This document shows, one piece after another, positions 42,577-50,537 of a stretch of DNA of 64,000 nucleotides. The position numbers and the translations under genes are program-made. The DNA is from CALOCN01 sp942491735. Lineage in GTDB: Bacteria > Eisenbacteria > RBG-16-71-46 > JABDJR01. Each line of letters begins with the position of its first letter. Positions within the stretch are counted from its first letter, which is position 1. Location of the stretch: positions 868,001 through 932,000 of the forward strand of contig CALOCN010000014.1 of the NCBI GenBank assembly GCA_942491735.1. The letters run 5' to 3'. The notes under the pieces were generated by a model. It saw nothing but the letters and a program-made list of their open reading frames with translations, was not told the DNA's origin and did not search any database.

Positions 42577-43277
42577 CCGGGCCGCCAGGGCTGGTGCTGC
42601 TGGACATCGAAGGCACCACGACCCCGATCACCTTCGTTACCGGGACGCTCTTTCCCTTCGCCCGTGCGCGTCTGGAAGACGCGGCGCACCGGGCCGCGCG
42701 GGATCCCCGTCTCGCGGAAGCCTTCTCGCTCCTGCGAAAGGAACACGCGACCGAAACCGAAGGCGGGGCGAGCCTGGCTCCGTTCGGGATCGGAGCGGCG
42801 TTTGCCGAGCGGCTCATGGACGAGGATCGCAAGTCCACCGGGCTCAAGGCGCTCCAGGGTGTGTTGTGGGAGGAGGGGTACCGCAGCGGTGAGTTGCGGG
42901 GAGCGGTGTTCCAGGATGTGGCGCCGGCCCTGGTCCGTTGGACGGATGCCGGAGCCTCGGTTCGTATCTACTCGTCCGGAAGCGTGCTGGCGCAACAGCT
43001 CCTCTTCGCCCACTCGGAAGTGGGGGACCTCACCTCGTACCTCTCCGGGTACTACGACACCCGCACCGGCCCCAAACGGGAACCGGACTCCTACCGGGCC
43101 ATCGCCGCCGACAGCGGGATCCCCGCCGGCGACACGCTCTTTCTCAGCGATGTGGTCGCCGAGCTCGACGCGGCCCGTGCGGCGGGAATGTCGACCGGGC
43201 TCATGACGAGGCCGGGCAACCCTCCGCAACCCGCGTCGGACCACCCGGCCTATCGTTCGTTCAGCGAAATCTCCTGA
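42573..43277 (+). CDS. mtnC: Acireductone synthase (enolase-phosphatase E1)
   Basis: 234 aa HAD-superfamily bifunctional enolase-phosphatase. It acts on 2,3-diketo-5-methylthiopentyl-1-phosphate. Catalytic loop D11-I-E13-G-T-T near the N-terminus (LVLLDIEGTTTPITFV), IYSSGSVLAQQLLF (motif II Ser), the Lys of GPKREPDSYRAIA and FLSDVVAELDAA (acidic motif). The GTG at 42573 overlaps mtnD (GTGA). mtnA, mtnK/mtnP and the final transaminase are not in this window. It converges on the DUF481 gene with 9 bases between stops. Confidence 0.94.
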   Translation: MTGPPGLVLLDIEGTTTPITFVTGTLFPFARARLEDAAHRAARDPRLAEAFSLLRKEHATETEGGASLAPFGIGAAFAERLMDEDRKSTGLKALQGVLWEEGYRSGELRGAVFQDVAPALVRWTDAGASVRIYSSGSVLAQQLLFAHSEVGDLTSYLSGYYDTRTGPKREPDSYRAIAADSGIPAGDTLFLSDVVAELDAARAAGMSTGLMTRPGNPPQPASDHPAYRSFSEIS

Positions 43278-43286
43278 ACGGAGCGG

Positions 43287-44150
43287 TTACATCCGCACGA
43301 CCAGGGAGACGCTGAAGACGCTGTCCAGCTTCTCGAGCGGGGCGACCACGCTCTCGCCGGTCTCGACCCCGGACCCGTCGACGAGGGGAACCGTGGTCAA
43401 CGAGGGCTCGTTCCGCCAGAGCAACTGCAACGAGGGCTTGAAGAACAGCGTCTCGGAAATGGCGATCGGGAGCGAGTTGGTGAAGTCGATCCGGACGTCC
43501 TCGGTGTTGTCGAGGTTCCAGTCCAGGATGAACAGGCTCTCGAACTGGGTCGAGGTGGTGGCCTGGACCCAGAAGTCGTAGGTGAATCGCACACCGGGGA
43601 AGTTGTGGTTCGTGAACGGATTCTCGACCACGTCGGACTGGAAGGTGTAGGTGGCGCTGTACGAGGTCTTGAACCGGATGGAGTCGTTGTCCTTCCAGGT
43701 ATTACCGGCGCCGAGGGCGATCAGGGTCCGGCTGTCGATACCGGCAAAGGTGTTCCGGAGCCAGTCCGCCCCGCCAAAAGCGAAAAACCGTTGGCTGATG
43801 TCGTACTCATAGAGTCCACGGGCGAAGAACAGCTCGGCGGTCTTCTCGGTCCGGGAGTCCTTGGTCACGGTGAAGTCGTCGGCGGTCCCGGTCGCGGTGC
43901 GGGTGGACAGCGTGGACTGGGTCTGGGTGCCGCCGCCGCGCAGGGTCAACTTGGACTTGCGCCAATTGCGACGCAGCATGGCCTCAAGACCGAACGTGTT
44001 CGACTCGGAGTTCCCCGCGGTCCAGATCCCGCTCAGTTCGGTCTCGAACTCCCACCCGGGCTTAGTGTCTTCATTCTGCGCCCGCGCCGACGTGGACGCG
44101 GCGGTCGTGACGAGCAGCGCGCAAAGCACCGCGAACAACATACGAACCAT
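43287..44150 (-). CDS. DUF481 (YdiY-like) outer-membrane protein
   Basis: 287 aa. A signal peptide (MLFAVLCALLVTTAASTSARA, cut after ARA) precedes a beta-rich protein with alternating aromatic strands: GWEFETELSGIWTAGNSESNTFGLEAML, ELFFARGLYEYDISQRFFAFGGADWLRN and FESLFILDWNLDNTEDVRIDFTNSLPIA. This is the DUF481 pattern, a predicted outer-membrane barrel. The TAGNSESNT segment near the N-terminus is the family hallmark. RBS AAGGAGAG. Monocistronic; function unknown. Confidence 0.88.
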   Translation of the reverse strand: MVRMLFAVLCALLVTTAASTSARAQNEDTKPGWEFETELSGIWTAGNSESNTFGLEAMLRRNWRKSKLTLRGGGTQTQSTLSTRTATGTADDFTVTKDSRTEKTAELFFARGLYEYDISQRFFAFGGADWLRNTFAGIDSRTLIALGAGNTWKDNDSIRFKTSYSATYTFQSDVVENPFTNHNFPGVRFTYDFWVQATTSTQFESLFILDWNLDNTEDVRIDFTNSLPIAISETLFFKPSLQLLWRNEPSLTTVPLVDGSGVETGESVVAPLEKLDSVFSVSLVVRM

Positions 44151-44201
44151 GGTCTTCGCTCTCCTTGAGGGCGCCCCACATGGGCGTGAAAATTTCTTTC
44201 A

Positions 44202-44238
44202 GGTCGTTCGAATCGACCGGGCCCCCGGCATCGGGGCC
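44202..44238 (-). terminator. Tandem hairpins between 44277 gene and DUF481 gene
   Basis: Reading the minus strand after the 44277 stop: a GC-rich hairpin (44219-44238, GGCCCC/GGGGCC arms around GCAT) and then GGTCG-N7-CGACC (44202-44218), followed a few bases on by AATTTTC. Plausible transcription end of the small secreted-protein gene; it may also lie in the DUF481 leader. Confidence 0.35.
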
Positions 44239-44276
44239 GGGAATCTAAACCCAGGACACGCCCGCTTTGCAAGAAG

Positions 44277-44738
44277 TCACATCGGGCGTGAATCGAAGCG
44301 GGCCTTCAGGAGTCCCCACGTCCGACGTTGGATCGGGACCGCCGCACCGCAGGCCAGGACGCCGGAGTCCGAAACGACAAGGGGCACGCAGTCCGTACCG
44401 ACGGGCTGGGATTCCGCATCGCAGGTCACGACCAGGGTGTCGGTGGCGCCGAAACAGAAGGTGACGAGAGGGATCAATCGCGATGTTCCGGGACCCAGGC
44501 GATCGAGGGGCACCGGTGAGAAGGGGAATCCACCCACGGAACACCGCAATTCGGTATCGAGAGCCACGTCGGTGGGGTTCTCCACCCGGATCTCGATGAT
44601 GGCCTGGTCGCCGGCCGGGCTGCGTGTGGTGTCGGGGACGTCCACCACGACCGAGACCGTGCAGGTGTCCGTTTGCGCGGCAACCGGAACGGCAAGCGTC
44701 AGGAAAAGGAGCAGGATCACGGACAGACGTTGAAACAT
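44277..44738 (-). CDS. Small secreted cysteine-containing protein, unknown
   Basis: 153 aa. Clear signal peptide (LSVILLLFLTLAVPVAAQ, cut near residue 22). The mature part has seven Cys (TCTVSVVV, LRCSVGG, TFCFGATD, VVTCDAE, TDCVPLV and LACGAAV are six of the contexts or all countable ones) and beta-strand periodicity like a single Ig-like domain (AIIEIRVENPTDVALDTELRC). No family recognised. Start at 44738 with only a weak GGGGAC upstream. Divergent from the APH-like gene. Its location between an outer-membrane protein and a TonB set is suggestive but unproven. Confidence 0.7.
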   Translation of the reverse strand: MFQRLSVILLLFLTLAVPVAAQTDTCTVSVVVDVPDTTRSPAGDQAIIEIRVENPTDVALDTELRCSVGGFPFSPVPLDRLGPGTSRLIPLVTFCFGATDTLVVTCDAESQPVGTDCVPLVVSDSGVLACGAAVPIQRRTWGLLKARFDSRPM

Positions 44739-44770
44739 TTCGATAGTCCCCAGGGGCGATGTGGCGAGGC

Positions 44771-44776
44771 TAGAAT
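44771..44776 (+). promoter_or_regulatory. -10-like element TAGAAT before the APH-like gene
   Basis: GCTAGAATAG, TAGAAT 5/6 to TATAAT, 30 bases before the GTG at 44806. The same octamer GCTAGAATAG occurs at 50365-50374 upstream of the cytochrome gene. Confidence 0.4.
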
Positions 44777-44805
44777 AGCGCCCCCCCTTCAGAACGGATA
44801 CCCGC

Positions 44806-45729
44806 GTGAGCGAGCCCAAGCCGGTCCCTCTTCGTCAGCGTCGCCCCGAGTCCGAGTGGCGGCGCATGATCGTGACCATTCTCACCACCCACCGGCTGCC
44901 GGTGGTGGACCCGGAACCGATGCCCACCGGTTCGGACATCGTCTGGGCCTCGGGGAACCTGATCGTCAAGACGACGGACCCACAGTGGGCCAAGGAACTG
45001 GTGGCGGAGCGCAGGGCCCTGGAAATCACCCGGGGTCTCCCGATCGCGACGCCCCGGTTGGTCGCCCACGGCGAGCTCAGCGGCTGGCCCTATGTCGTCA
45101 TGACGCGGCTTCCCGGGCGTGCCCTGTCCGGGGTCTGGCCCGGGCTCAACACCGGGGAGCGACGCGCGCTCGCGGCGGAGCTGGGCCGGGTGGTGCGGGA
45201 GCTCCATGCGGTGGATGCTCCCGCCCCGACGTCGTGGGAGCCGTTTCTGCTGGGGCGGCTGCGGGATGTCGGAGCGCCCCACCGGGAGGTCCATACGGAG
45301 GCCCGGTGGCTGGACCGGATAGATGCCTTCATGGAGTCGGTCCGGTTGATTACGCGGCCCCTGGTGTTCATGCACACCGAGGTGCTCGGGGAGCACGTCC
45401 TCGTCGATCGGGTGGAGGGTGACTGGCGGGTGACCGGGCTCATCGACTTTGCCGACAGCCGCACCGGAAACCCGGGCTACGAGATTCCCGCCCTGGTGGA
45501 GTTCATCTTCAAGGGAGAGCCCGGGATGTTGGGAACGTTCCTGGAAGCGTACGGCATGTTCGCGGAAGATCTCACCCCGGAGCTGGGCCGGGAGCTGCTG
45601 GCCTGGGGGTTGATCCACCAGTTCGGAAGCCTTCCCCGGATGCTTGCCGCTGCCGGCCCTCCCGAACCGGACGGCCTGGAGGCGTTGGCGGCGCGCCTCT
45701 ACGATCCGCGCCCGTTTTCCGGAGCCTGA
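44806..45729 (+). CDS. APH-family phosphotransferase
   Basis: 307 aa protein-kinase-like phosphotransferase (aminoglycoside phosphotransferase / choline kinase fold). The Brenner motif HxDxxxxN is present in the variant H190-T-E192-xxxx-H197 (FMHTEVLGEHVLV), and the metal-binding Asp is D214 in GLIDFADSRTGNPGYEI. The N-lobe has IVWASGNLIVKTTDPQW. Several APH-fold proteins carry Glu and His at these places, so activity is plausible. The substrate is unknown; there is no basis for calling it an antibiotic resistance gene. GTG start without a good RBS. Stop adjoins the convergent exbD stop with no gap. Confidence 0.85.
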   Translation: MSEPKPVPLRQRRPESEWRRMIVTILTTHRLPVVDPEPMPTGSDIVWASGNLIVKTTDPQWAKELVAERRALEITRGLPIATPRLVAHGELSGWPYVVMTRLPGRALSGVWPGLNTGERRALAAELGRVVRELHAVDAPAPTSWEPFLLGRLRDVGAPHREVHTEARWLDRIDAFMESVRLITRPLVFMHTEVLGEHVLVDRVEGDWRVTGLIDFADSRTGNPGYEIPALVEFIFKGEPGMLGTFLEAYGMFAEDLTPELGRELLAWGLIHQFGSLPRMLAAAGPPEPDGLEALAARLYDPRPFSGA

Positions 45730-46167
45730 CTAGGGACCGGTCGGAACCGTTTCCACATGGGTTCCGATTCCCACCCCGGCGAACCCGGCCTCCCGCACGA
45801 TGTCCAGGGCCTTCACCACTTCGCCGTGGGCGACGCCGGTCTCGGCGCGGATCATCACCTTGGCGTCGGAATCCGCTTCGAGCAGCCCGGTGAGGTGGCG
45901 TTTGAGGTTGGGCCACGGCAGCGGATCCCCGTTCACCAGCAGCGTGCCCTCCTCGGTGAGGACCAGATCGATCTGGTGCGAGACCACGCCCTGGGACGGG
46001 GTGGCGCTGGTCGACTCGGGAAGCTGGAGTTCCAGTTCGCCGACCCGCTTGAAGGTCCCGGTGAGCATGAAGAAGATGAGAAGGAGAAAGAGAACGTCGA
46101 TGAGCGAGGTCACGTTGAGGGTGACCTCCTTCTTGCCCCGGCGTTCCCGGAAGGCGAAGCTGCTCAC
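45730..46167 (-). CDS. exbD: ExbD/TolR-family biopolymer transport protein
   Basis: 145 aa. One N-terminal membrane helix with the proton-channel Asp: NVTSLIDVLFLLLIFFMLTGTF (Asp24). Periplasmic domain LPESTSATPSQ, then VMIRAETGVAHGEVVKALDIVREAGFAGVGIGT, the usual ExbD/TolR end. The GTG at 46167 overlaps the exbB stop by 4 bp. With ExbB it uses the proton motive force to drive the TonB protein encoded upstream. Confidence 0.92.
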   Translation of the reverse strand: MSSFAFRERRGKKEVTLNVTSLIDVLFLLLIFFMLTGTFKRVGELELQLPESTSATPSQGVVSHQIDLVLTEEGTLLVNGDPLPWPNLKRHLTGLLEADSDAKVMIRAETGVAHGEVVKALDIVREAGFAGVGIGTHVETVPTGP

Positions 46168-46799
46168 GACTCCAGTTCCACGATGCCGGGACGGGAGTCC
46201 GTGTGGCGCAGGCGGCTCACGAGCCGGCTGGCGTTGGCTTCGATCTCGGTGATGAGGGCCTCGGACTTGGCGGCGAGCAGGTTGTAGGCGATGAGCGTGG
46301 GAATCCCGATCGCCAACCCCACCGCGGTGGTGATCATGGCCTCGCTGATTCCCTCGGAGAGCGCCTGCGGATCCCCCAGCCCCGAGATGGAGATGGAGGC
46401 GAACACCTTGATCATGCCGGTCACGGTCCCCAGGAGCCCCAGGAGAGGGGCGGCCTGGGCGATGGTCTGCAGCCACACCAGATGACGTTCCAACTGGGTG
46501 GTCTCCTGCCGTCCGGTGTCCAGCACCGCATCCCGCATGACATCCCAGGGTTCCGAAGCGTTCTCGAGCCCGGCCCGCATCACATCCGAGAACACACCGG
46601 GGTTGCGGCGGCAGACCTCGATGGCCACGCTGAGATCCCGCCCTGGTTGCACCGCCTCGGCGACCTGGATGATCTCCCGGGGCAGGACCCGGCTGCGGCT
46701 AAGCGCCCACAGACGTTCCACGGCGATGGTCCCGGCGACCAGGCTACACAGGGCCAACGGGTAGATGAGGGGCCCTGCCTTGTCGAGAAATTCAATCAT
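46164..46799 (-). CDS. exbB: ExbB/TolQ/MotA-family proton channel protein
   Basis: 211 aa from the ATG at 46799, eight bases after GGAG. Three membrane helices: about 8-28 (LIYPLALCSLVAGTIAVERLWAL), 110-130 and 150-175. Conserved MotA_ExbB segments are WLQTIAQAAPLLGLLGTVTGMIKVF and GISEAMITTAVGLAIGIPTLIAYN. It forms the pentameric channel around ExbD. The middle gene of a tonB-exbB-exbD operon; the 69-base gap to tonB and the 4-bp overlap with exbD fit a single transcript. Confidence 0.93.
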   Translation of the reverse strand: MIEFLDKAGPLIYPLALCSLVAGTIAVERLWALSRSRVLPREIIQVAEAVQPGRDLSVAIEVCRRNPGVFSDVMRAGLENASEPWDVMRDAVLDTGRQETTQLERHLVWLQTIAQAAPLLGLLGTVTGMIKVFASISISGLGDPQALSEGISEAMITTAVGLAIGIPTLIAYNLLAAKSEALITEIEANASRLVSRLRHTDSRPGIVELES

Positions 46800-46868
46800 G
46801 CGGTGACTCCGGCACGTTTTTGGAGGGCGCAAGCATAGGAGGGACCGGGAGGCGCGGCAAGCCGTGTC

Positions 46869-47924
46869 TCAACGGCGGGAGGCAGGCAGATAGCTCAGCT
46901 TGACCGTGAGCACGAGGGTTTCATCGGGGAAGTTCGCCGGGAGGGGGCGATACGGCGCCACCGCCTTGAAGGTGCCGACGCTGCACTGGGTGAGGGCGCG
47001 ATCTCCCTCCTCCTCCAGCACTTCCATGTTGAGCAGCGAGCCGTCCCGCGCCACCTCGATCCGCACCACGTTCCATCCGTGGATGATTCCGTAGAAGAAC
47101 GCGGCGGGGGGATACCAGCTCTCGGTGAAGTCGCGGCGGAATCGTTGCAGCCAGGGGGCGAAATCCCAGGCGTAGGTGCTGAGCGAGATGTCCCCATGGG
47201 CGGCGTTTCCGGTGGGGTTGTTCTGGGCCTCCTGGTAGAGGTCGAAGTCCCCCCTGGGGCGTTGGAGCAACTGGGACGCGTTGGTTCCTCCCTGGCGTTG
47301 CAGCATCTGCATGCTACGACTGGCCTGGGTCGGGGCCGGTGCTGCGTCCTGGACTCCCTGGGGATCCTTCTCGCTGCCCTCTTCCCGGGCTTCTCCCGGT
47401 GTCTCCGGGGTGGGCTGGATCAGCTCGCCTCCCAGCGGATCGTTCCTGGCGGCCTCCGGCGTGTCGGCCTGGGGATCGCCCTGGGTCGCCTCGTTGGGTT
47501 GGGGGTCCGTCGTTTCGGCTTCGATTTCCTTGCCGGTGTCCGGTTCCGGGGGCGCCGGGGCGCCGGGATCCAGTTGAACATCCGGGGAATCGGACCGCCC
47601 GTCCAATCGGGGTGCGTCGGCGGTCTCACCTGGCACGTCGTCGCGGGCCCGGCTGTCCACGTTGCTGAGCAGGTCGGCGGACTCCGGCGGCTCCGTGGCC
47701 CGATCCTCCGGCAACTCACTGAACCGGCGTGGCGTCTCCGATCGATCCCCCGGGGGGTCCGAGAAGACCAACTGGATGGGCTCCGGGATTTGCGCCTGCA
47801 CCTCGCCCGGTGCAAAAGGGCGCAGGATCCACAAGCCGATGCCCGCCGCCACATGGGCGAGCAGGGTGATCAGTACCGCGTTGATCCAGGTGCGTCGTTG
47901 GGACGTGTTGGGAGTCTTGGACAT
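46869..47924 (-). CDS. tonB: TonB-like energy transducer
   Basis: 351 aa. A short cytoplasmic N-terminus, a membrane helix at about 14-36 (NAVLITLLAHVAAGIGLWIL, with the conserved His that contacts ExbD), a long Pro/Glu/Asp-rich periplasmic linker (about 45-215) and a C-terminal TonB_C domain (about 255-351: IIHGWNVVRIEVARDGSLLNMEVLEEEGDRALTQCS, then YRPLPANFPDETLVLTVKLSY). The linker is unusually acidic and Gln-rich compared with the Pro-Lys linker of E. coli TonB. A -10-like TACAAT lies at 47960-47955 upstream. The cognate TonB-dependent receptor is not in the window. Confidence 0.88.
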   Translation of the reverse strand: MSKTPNTSQRRTWINAVLITLLAHVAAGIGLWILRPFAPGEVQAQIPEPIQLVFSDPPGDRSETPRRFSELPEDRATEPPESADLLSNVDSRARDDVPGETADAPRLDGRSDSPDVQLDPGAPAPPEPDTGKEIEAETTDPQPNEATQGDPQADTPEAARNDPLGGELIQPTPETPGEAREEGSEKDPQGVQDAAPAPTQASRSMQMLQRQGGTNASQLLQRPRGDFDLYQEAQNNPTGNAAHGDISLSTYAWDFAPWLQRFRRDFTESWYPPAAFFYGIIHGWNVVRIEVARDGSLLNMEVLEEEGDRALTQCSVGTFKAVAPYRPLPANFPDETLVLTVKLSYLPASRR

Positions 47925-48057
47925 GATGGTTCTTGGCGAGGGGGTCGCGTTCTGATTGTACCCGGGAACGAGGCGATCGGGTCCCGTCTCCTGTAAGCTG
48001 TGACCGGATCGTCGATTTGGGCGACGTAGATCCTAATCGATTCAGGGGTAACGTGTT

Positions 48058-49287
48058 ATGGATTCGTACGACGTCCTGGTCCTGGGGGCGGGGGCGGTTG
48101 GGTGCTCGGTGGCCGCGCATCTTCTGCGAGGCCGGCCCGGCCTGAGGGTCCTCCTCGTAGATGCCCACCACGTGGGGGCGGGCAGCACCAGCCGCAGCAC
48201 CGCCGCATTTCGACACCAGTGGAGCGTTCCCGCTCACGTCTCCTTCTCGCGCTACGCCTCCGCGGAGTATGCGCGGCTGGAGAGCCAGGGTCATCCCATT
48301 CGATTCCGCCGCAACGGCTACCTCTTTCTCTACACGGATCGGGCGGCGCTCGCCGAGGCCGCGGACCGGGTCGAGCGTCAACGGGAAATGGGCGTCGAGG
48401 GGGTTCGTGTGCTGACCCCCGGTCAGATCCAGGGGATCCCCGGAGGGGATGCGGTGGACGATCCCGCGGTGGTGGGTGCGACCTGGGGACCCCGGGACGG
48501 GTTTCTCGACCCGCTCGCGGTGGCGCAGACGTATCTCAAGGAAGCCAAGGGGGCAGGCGTCCTCTACCGCCCCGGCGTGACGGTGAGCGGACTCGAATCG
48601 GTGGGCGGGGCCTGGCGTGTGAGGACCGGGTCCGGGGAGACAATCGCTGCCGCGCGCCTGGCGGTGTGCTGCGGGGTCTGGACCGATGCGCTTCTTGCCC
48701 CCATGGGGCTTCCGGTTCCGATTCGCCCCGCCAAAAGGTACCTGTATCACTCCCGCCCGTTGCGGGAACGGGAGGTCGCGACGTGGCCGCTCCTGATCGG
48801 GGACGCGGGTCAGCACCTGCGGCCCTCGGAGGGGAACACCCTGATGATGGCCTGGGAAGAACGGCCGCGCCCCCGGGAGTCTGGACGGGATCCGGTTGAA
48901 CTCTGGAGGGATCAGGACACGATTGACCCCGGGTTCGGCCTGGGAGTCGAGGACTACGGAATGACCGTCCTGGCCGCGCTGGCCCGTCACATCCCCGCCC
49001 TGGCCGAGGAAGTCGCTCTCGCCCGGGTGACCTGTGGTTGGTATGCGGTGACGCCGGATCACAAGGCGATCCTTGGCGAGGACCCCCGCGCGCCGGGGCT
49101 GTTCCATGCCGCCGGGTTCTCGGGGCACGGGATCATGCACGCGGCGGCGACCGGGAAGACCCTGTCCGAGGTCCTGACCGGGGAGGCCCCCTCGCTGATT
49201 TCCGCCGGGGAGCTGGCCTCCGGTTTCGGGATCGGTCCCTTGTTGGCGGGAGAATTGCGGGAGCCGGTCGAAGGCATGGTGCTCTGA
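48058..49287 (+). CDS. FAD-dependent amine/amino-acid oxidoreductase (DAO family)
   Basis: 409 aa. N-terminal dinucleotide-binding VLVLGAGAVGCSVAAHLL (GxGxxG) with the acidic end of strand 2 in VLLVDAHHVGAGSTSRST, and the C-terminal DAO signature GWYAVTPDHKAILGEDPRAPGLFHAAGFSGHGIMHAAATGKTLSE. Most similar in layout to sarcosine-oxidase-beta/glycine-oxidase/dimethylglycine-dehydrogenase-like flavoproteins that oxidise secondary amines. The substrate is unknown. RBS AGGGG. It shares one base (TGATG) with the DUF72 gene. Confidence 0.9.
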   Translation: MDSYDVLVLGAGAVGCSVAAHLLRGRPGLRVLLVDAHHVGAGSTSRSTAAFRHQWSVPAHVSFSRYASAEYARLESQGHPIRFRRNGYLFLYTDRAALAEAADRVERQREMGVEGVRVLTPGQIQGIPGGDAVDDPAVVGATWGPRDGFLDPLAVAQTYLKEAKGAGVLYRPGVTVSGLESVGGAWRVRTGSGETIAAARLAVCCGVWTDALLAPMGLPVPIRPAKRYLYHSRPLREREVATWPLLIGDAGQHLRPSEGNTLMMAWEERPRPRESGRDPVELWRDQDTIDPGFGLGVEDYGMTVLAALARHIPALAEEVALARVTCGWYAVTPDHKAILGEDPRAPGLFHAAGFSGHGIMHAAATGKTLSEVLTGEAPSLISAGELASGFGIGPLLAGELREPVEGMVL

Positions 49288-50198
49288 TGGATCTCTTTCC
49301 GAATCTGGAACCCCAGCCCCCGGAACCGGTGGATCCCGGAGCACTCCTGCAACTGGGCACCTCGTCCTTTTCCACCCCGGACTGGATTGGCCCGTTCTAT
49401 CCGGTGGGAACCAAACCCTCCGAGTTTCTCAGCGTCTATGCTCGCCGCTACCCGGTGGTGGAGATCGACGCCACGTACTACGGCGTGCCCCGTGCGCGGA
49501 CCGTGGCGGCGTGGGATCGCAAGACCCCTTCCTGGTTTCGCCTCTGTGCGAAGTTCCCCCGCGACATCGTGCATGGGGGCGTTGGACCGCGACCCGACCC
49601 GGACGTGGTGTTGGACCCGGAGGCAACCGGACCGGTGGTGCGCGAGTTCCTCGACGTGATGGCGCCTCTCGGGGCCAAGCTGGGGCCGCTGGTTCTTCAG
49701 TTCCCGAGGTTCGCGTCCGGTTCCCTGGGCCCGGGGGAATTTCGCGATCGTCTGGATGCGTTCCTGGGCGGCCTACCGGAGTCGGTGCGGGTCGCGGTGG
49801 AAATCCGCAATCGCTCCTGGCTTACTCCGGACTTTGCCCGGTTGCTGGCACGGCATCGGGCGGCGCTCGTGCTTTCCGACTATGTGGCCATGCCGCTCGG
49901 GGACGAACTGGAACAGATCCTCGACCCGGTCACCACCGACTTCGCCTACGTCAGGCTCCTGGGAGATCATCGGGAGATGGATCGGTTGACCTCCACCTGG
50001 GAGCGGGAGGTGGTGGACCGGACGGACCGGCTCCGTCGGTGGAGCGGAGTGTTGGTCCGGCTCCTGGAGCGGCGGGTTCCCACCCTGGTCTTTGCCAACA
50101 ACCACTACGCGGGGCACGCCCCGGCCACCCTGGAGAAGCTGCGGGGCCTGGTTCGTGAGGCGTTGGAGGGGGACTCCCTCGATCCGGGGATCGAGTAA
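49287..50198 (+). CDS. DUF72 TIM-barrel protein
   Basis: 303 aa. The family signature near the start reads LLQLGTSSFSTPDWIGPFYP, followed by VVEIDATYYGVPRARTVAAWDRKTPSWFRLCAKFPRDIVH, FPRFASGSLGPGEFRDRLDAF, VAVEIRNRSWLTPDF, FAYVRLLGDH and LVFANNHYAGHAPATLEKL. DUF72/YecE proteins adopt a TIM barrel of unknown function, perhaps a nuclease or lyase. Translationally coupled to the FAD oxidoreductase. Confidence 0.9.
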   Translation: MDLFPNLEPQPPEPVDPGALLQLGTSSFSTPDWIGPFYPVGTKPSEFLSVYARRYPVVEIDATYYGVPRARTVAAWDRKTPSWFRLCAKFPRDIVHGGVGPRPDPDVVLDPEATGPVVREFLDVMAPLGAKLGPLVLQFPRFASGSLGPGEFRDRLDAFLGGLPESVRVAVEIRNRSWLTPDFARLLARHRAALVLSDYVAMPLGDELEQILDPVTTDFAYVRLLGDHREMDRLTSTWEREVVDRTDRLRRWSGVLVRLLERRVPTLVFANNHYAGHAPATLEKLRGLVREALEGDSLDPGIE

Positions 50199-50537
50199 AC
50201 CCGGGGGGGCGCAAGGGGTTGACCCCACGAAGGATCGCCCGATTCTCCGGGAAAATGGACAGATTCCGTCCACTTGTCGTCGTGGCGGGTCCCATAATTG
50301 GTTGAATAGCCCCAGCTTGTCGCGGTCCGCGGTGCCGATGTGGCTTGAATCCCAGCCACAACCCGCTAGAATAGTGGGGCACCTCATAGGTTCGTTATTT
50401 CACCAATTGGGTTTCCTTCGTCCACCGCGTGATGTTCCATCCGGAATGTGCGTGCTCGGGGGAATGCGCTGTCCAGGGGGATGTCGGAGGCAATGCGAGT
50501 GATTCATGCTCTCCGGCGATCAAGGGGGTCCTCGTCC
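50199..50537. other. 339-base intergenic region upstream of the cytochrome gene
   Basis: Contains the promoter at 50345-50372 and no gene that can be supported. Reading frames opening at 50448, 50481 and 50493 are in phase with the downstream gene and are alternative starts rather than separate genes. A distant 7-bp inverted repeat (AATTGGT at 50296, ACCAATT at 50402) is probably chance. Confidence 0.5.
50345..50372 (+). promoter_or_regulatory. Promoter TTGAAT-N16-TAGAAT
   Basis: TTGAAT (50345-50350) and TAGAAT (50367-50372) with a 16-base spacer, in a GCTAGAATAG context shared with 44769-44778. Predicted start near 50379, giving a leader of about 160 bases to the chosen start of the next gene. 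Confidence 0.5.

Noticed and set aside
44806..45729. Aminoglycoside resistance gene
   Set aside because: Only the fold is shared with APH enzymes; motif variants and chromosomal context give no support for antibiotic substrates.
50296..50408. Inverted repeat AATTGGT/ACCAATT
   Set aside because: Arms are 7 bp and about 100 bases apart, likely by chance.
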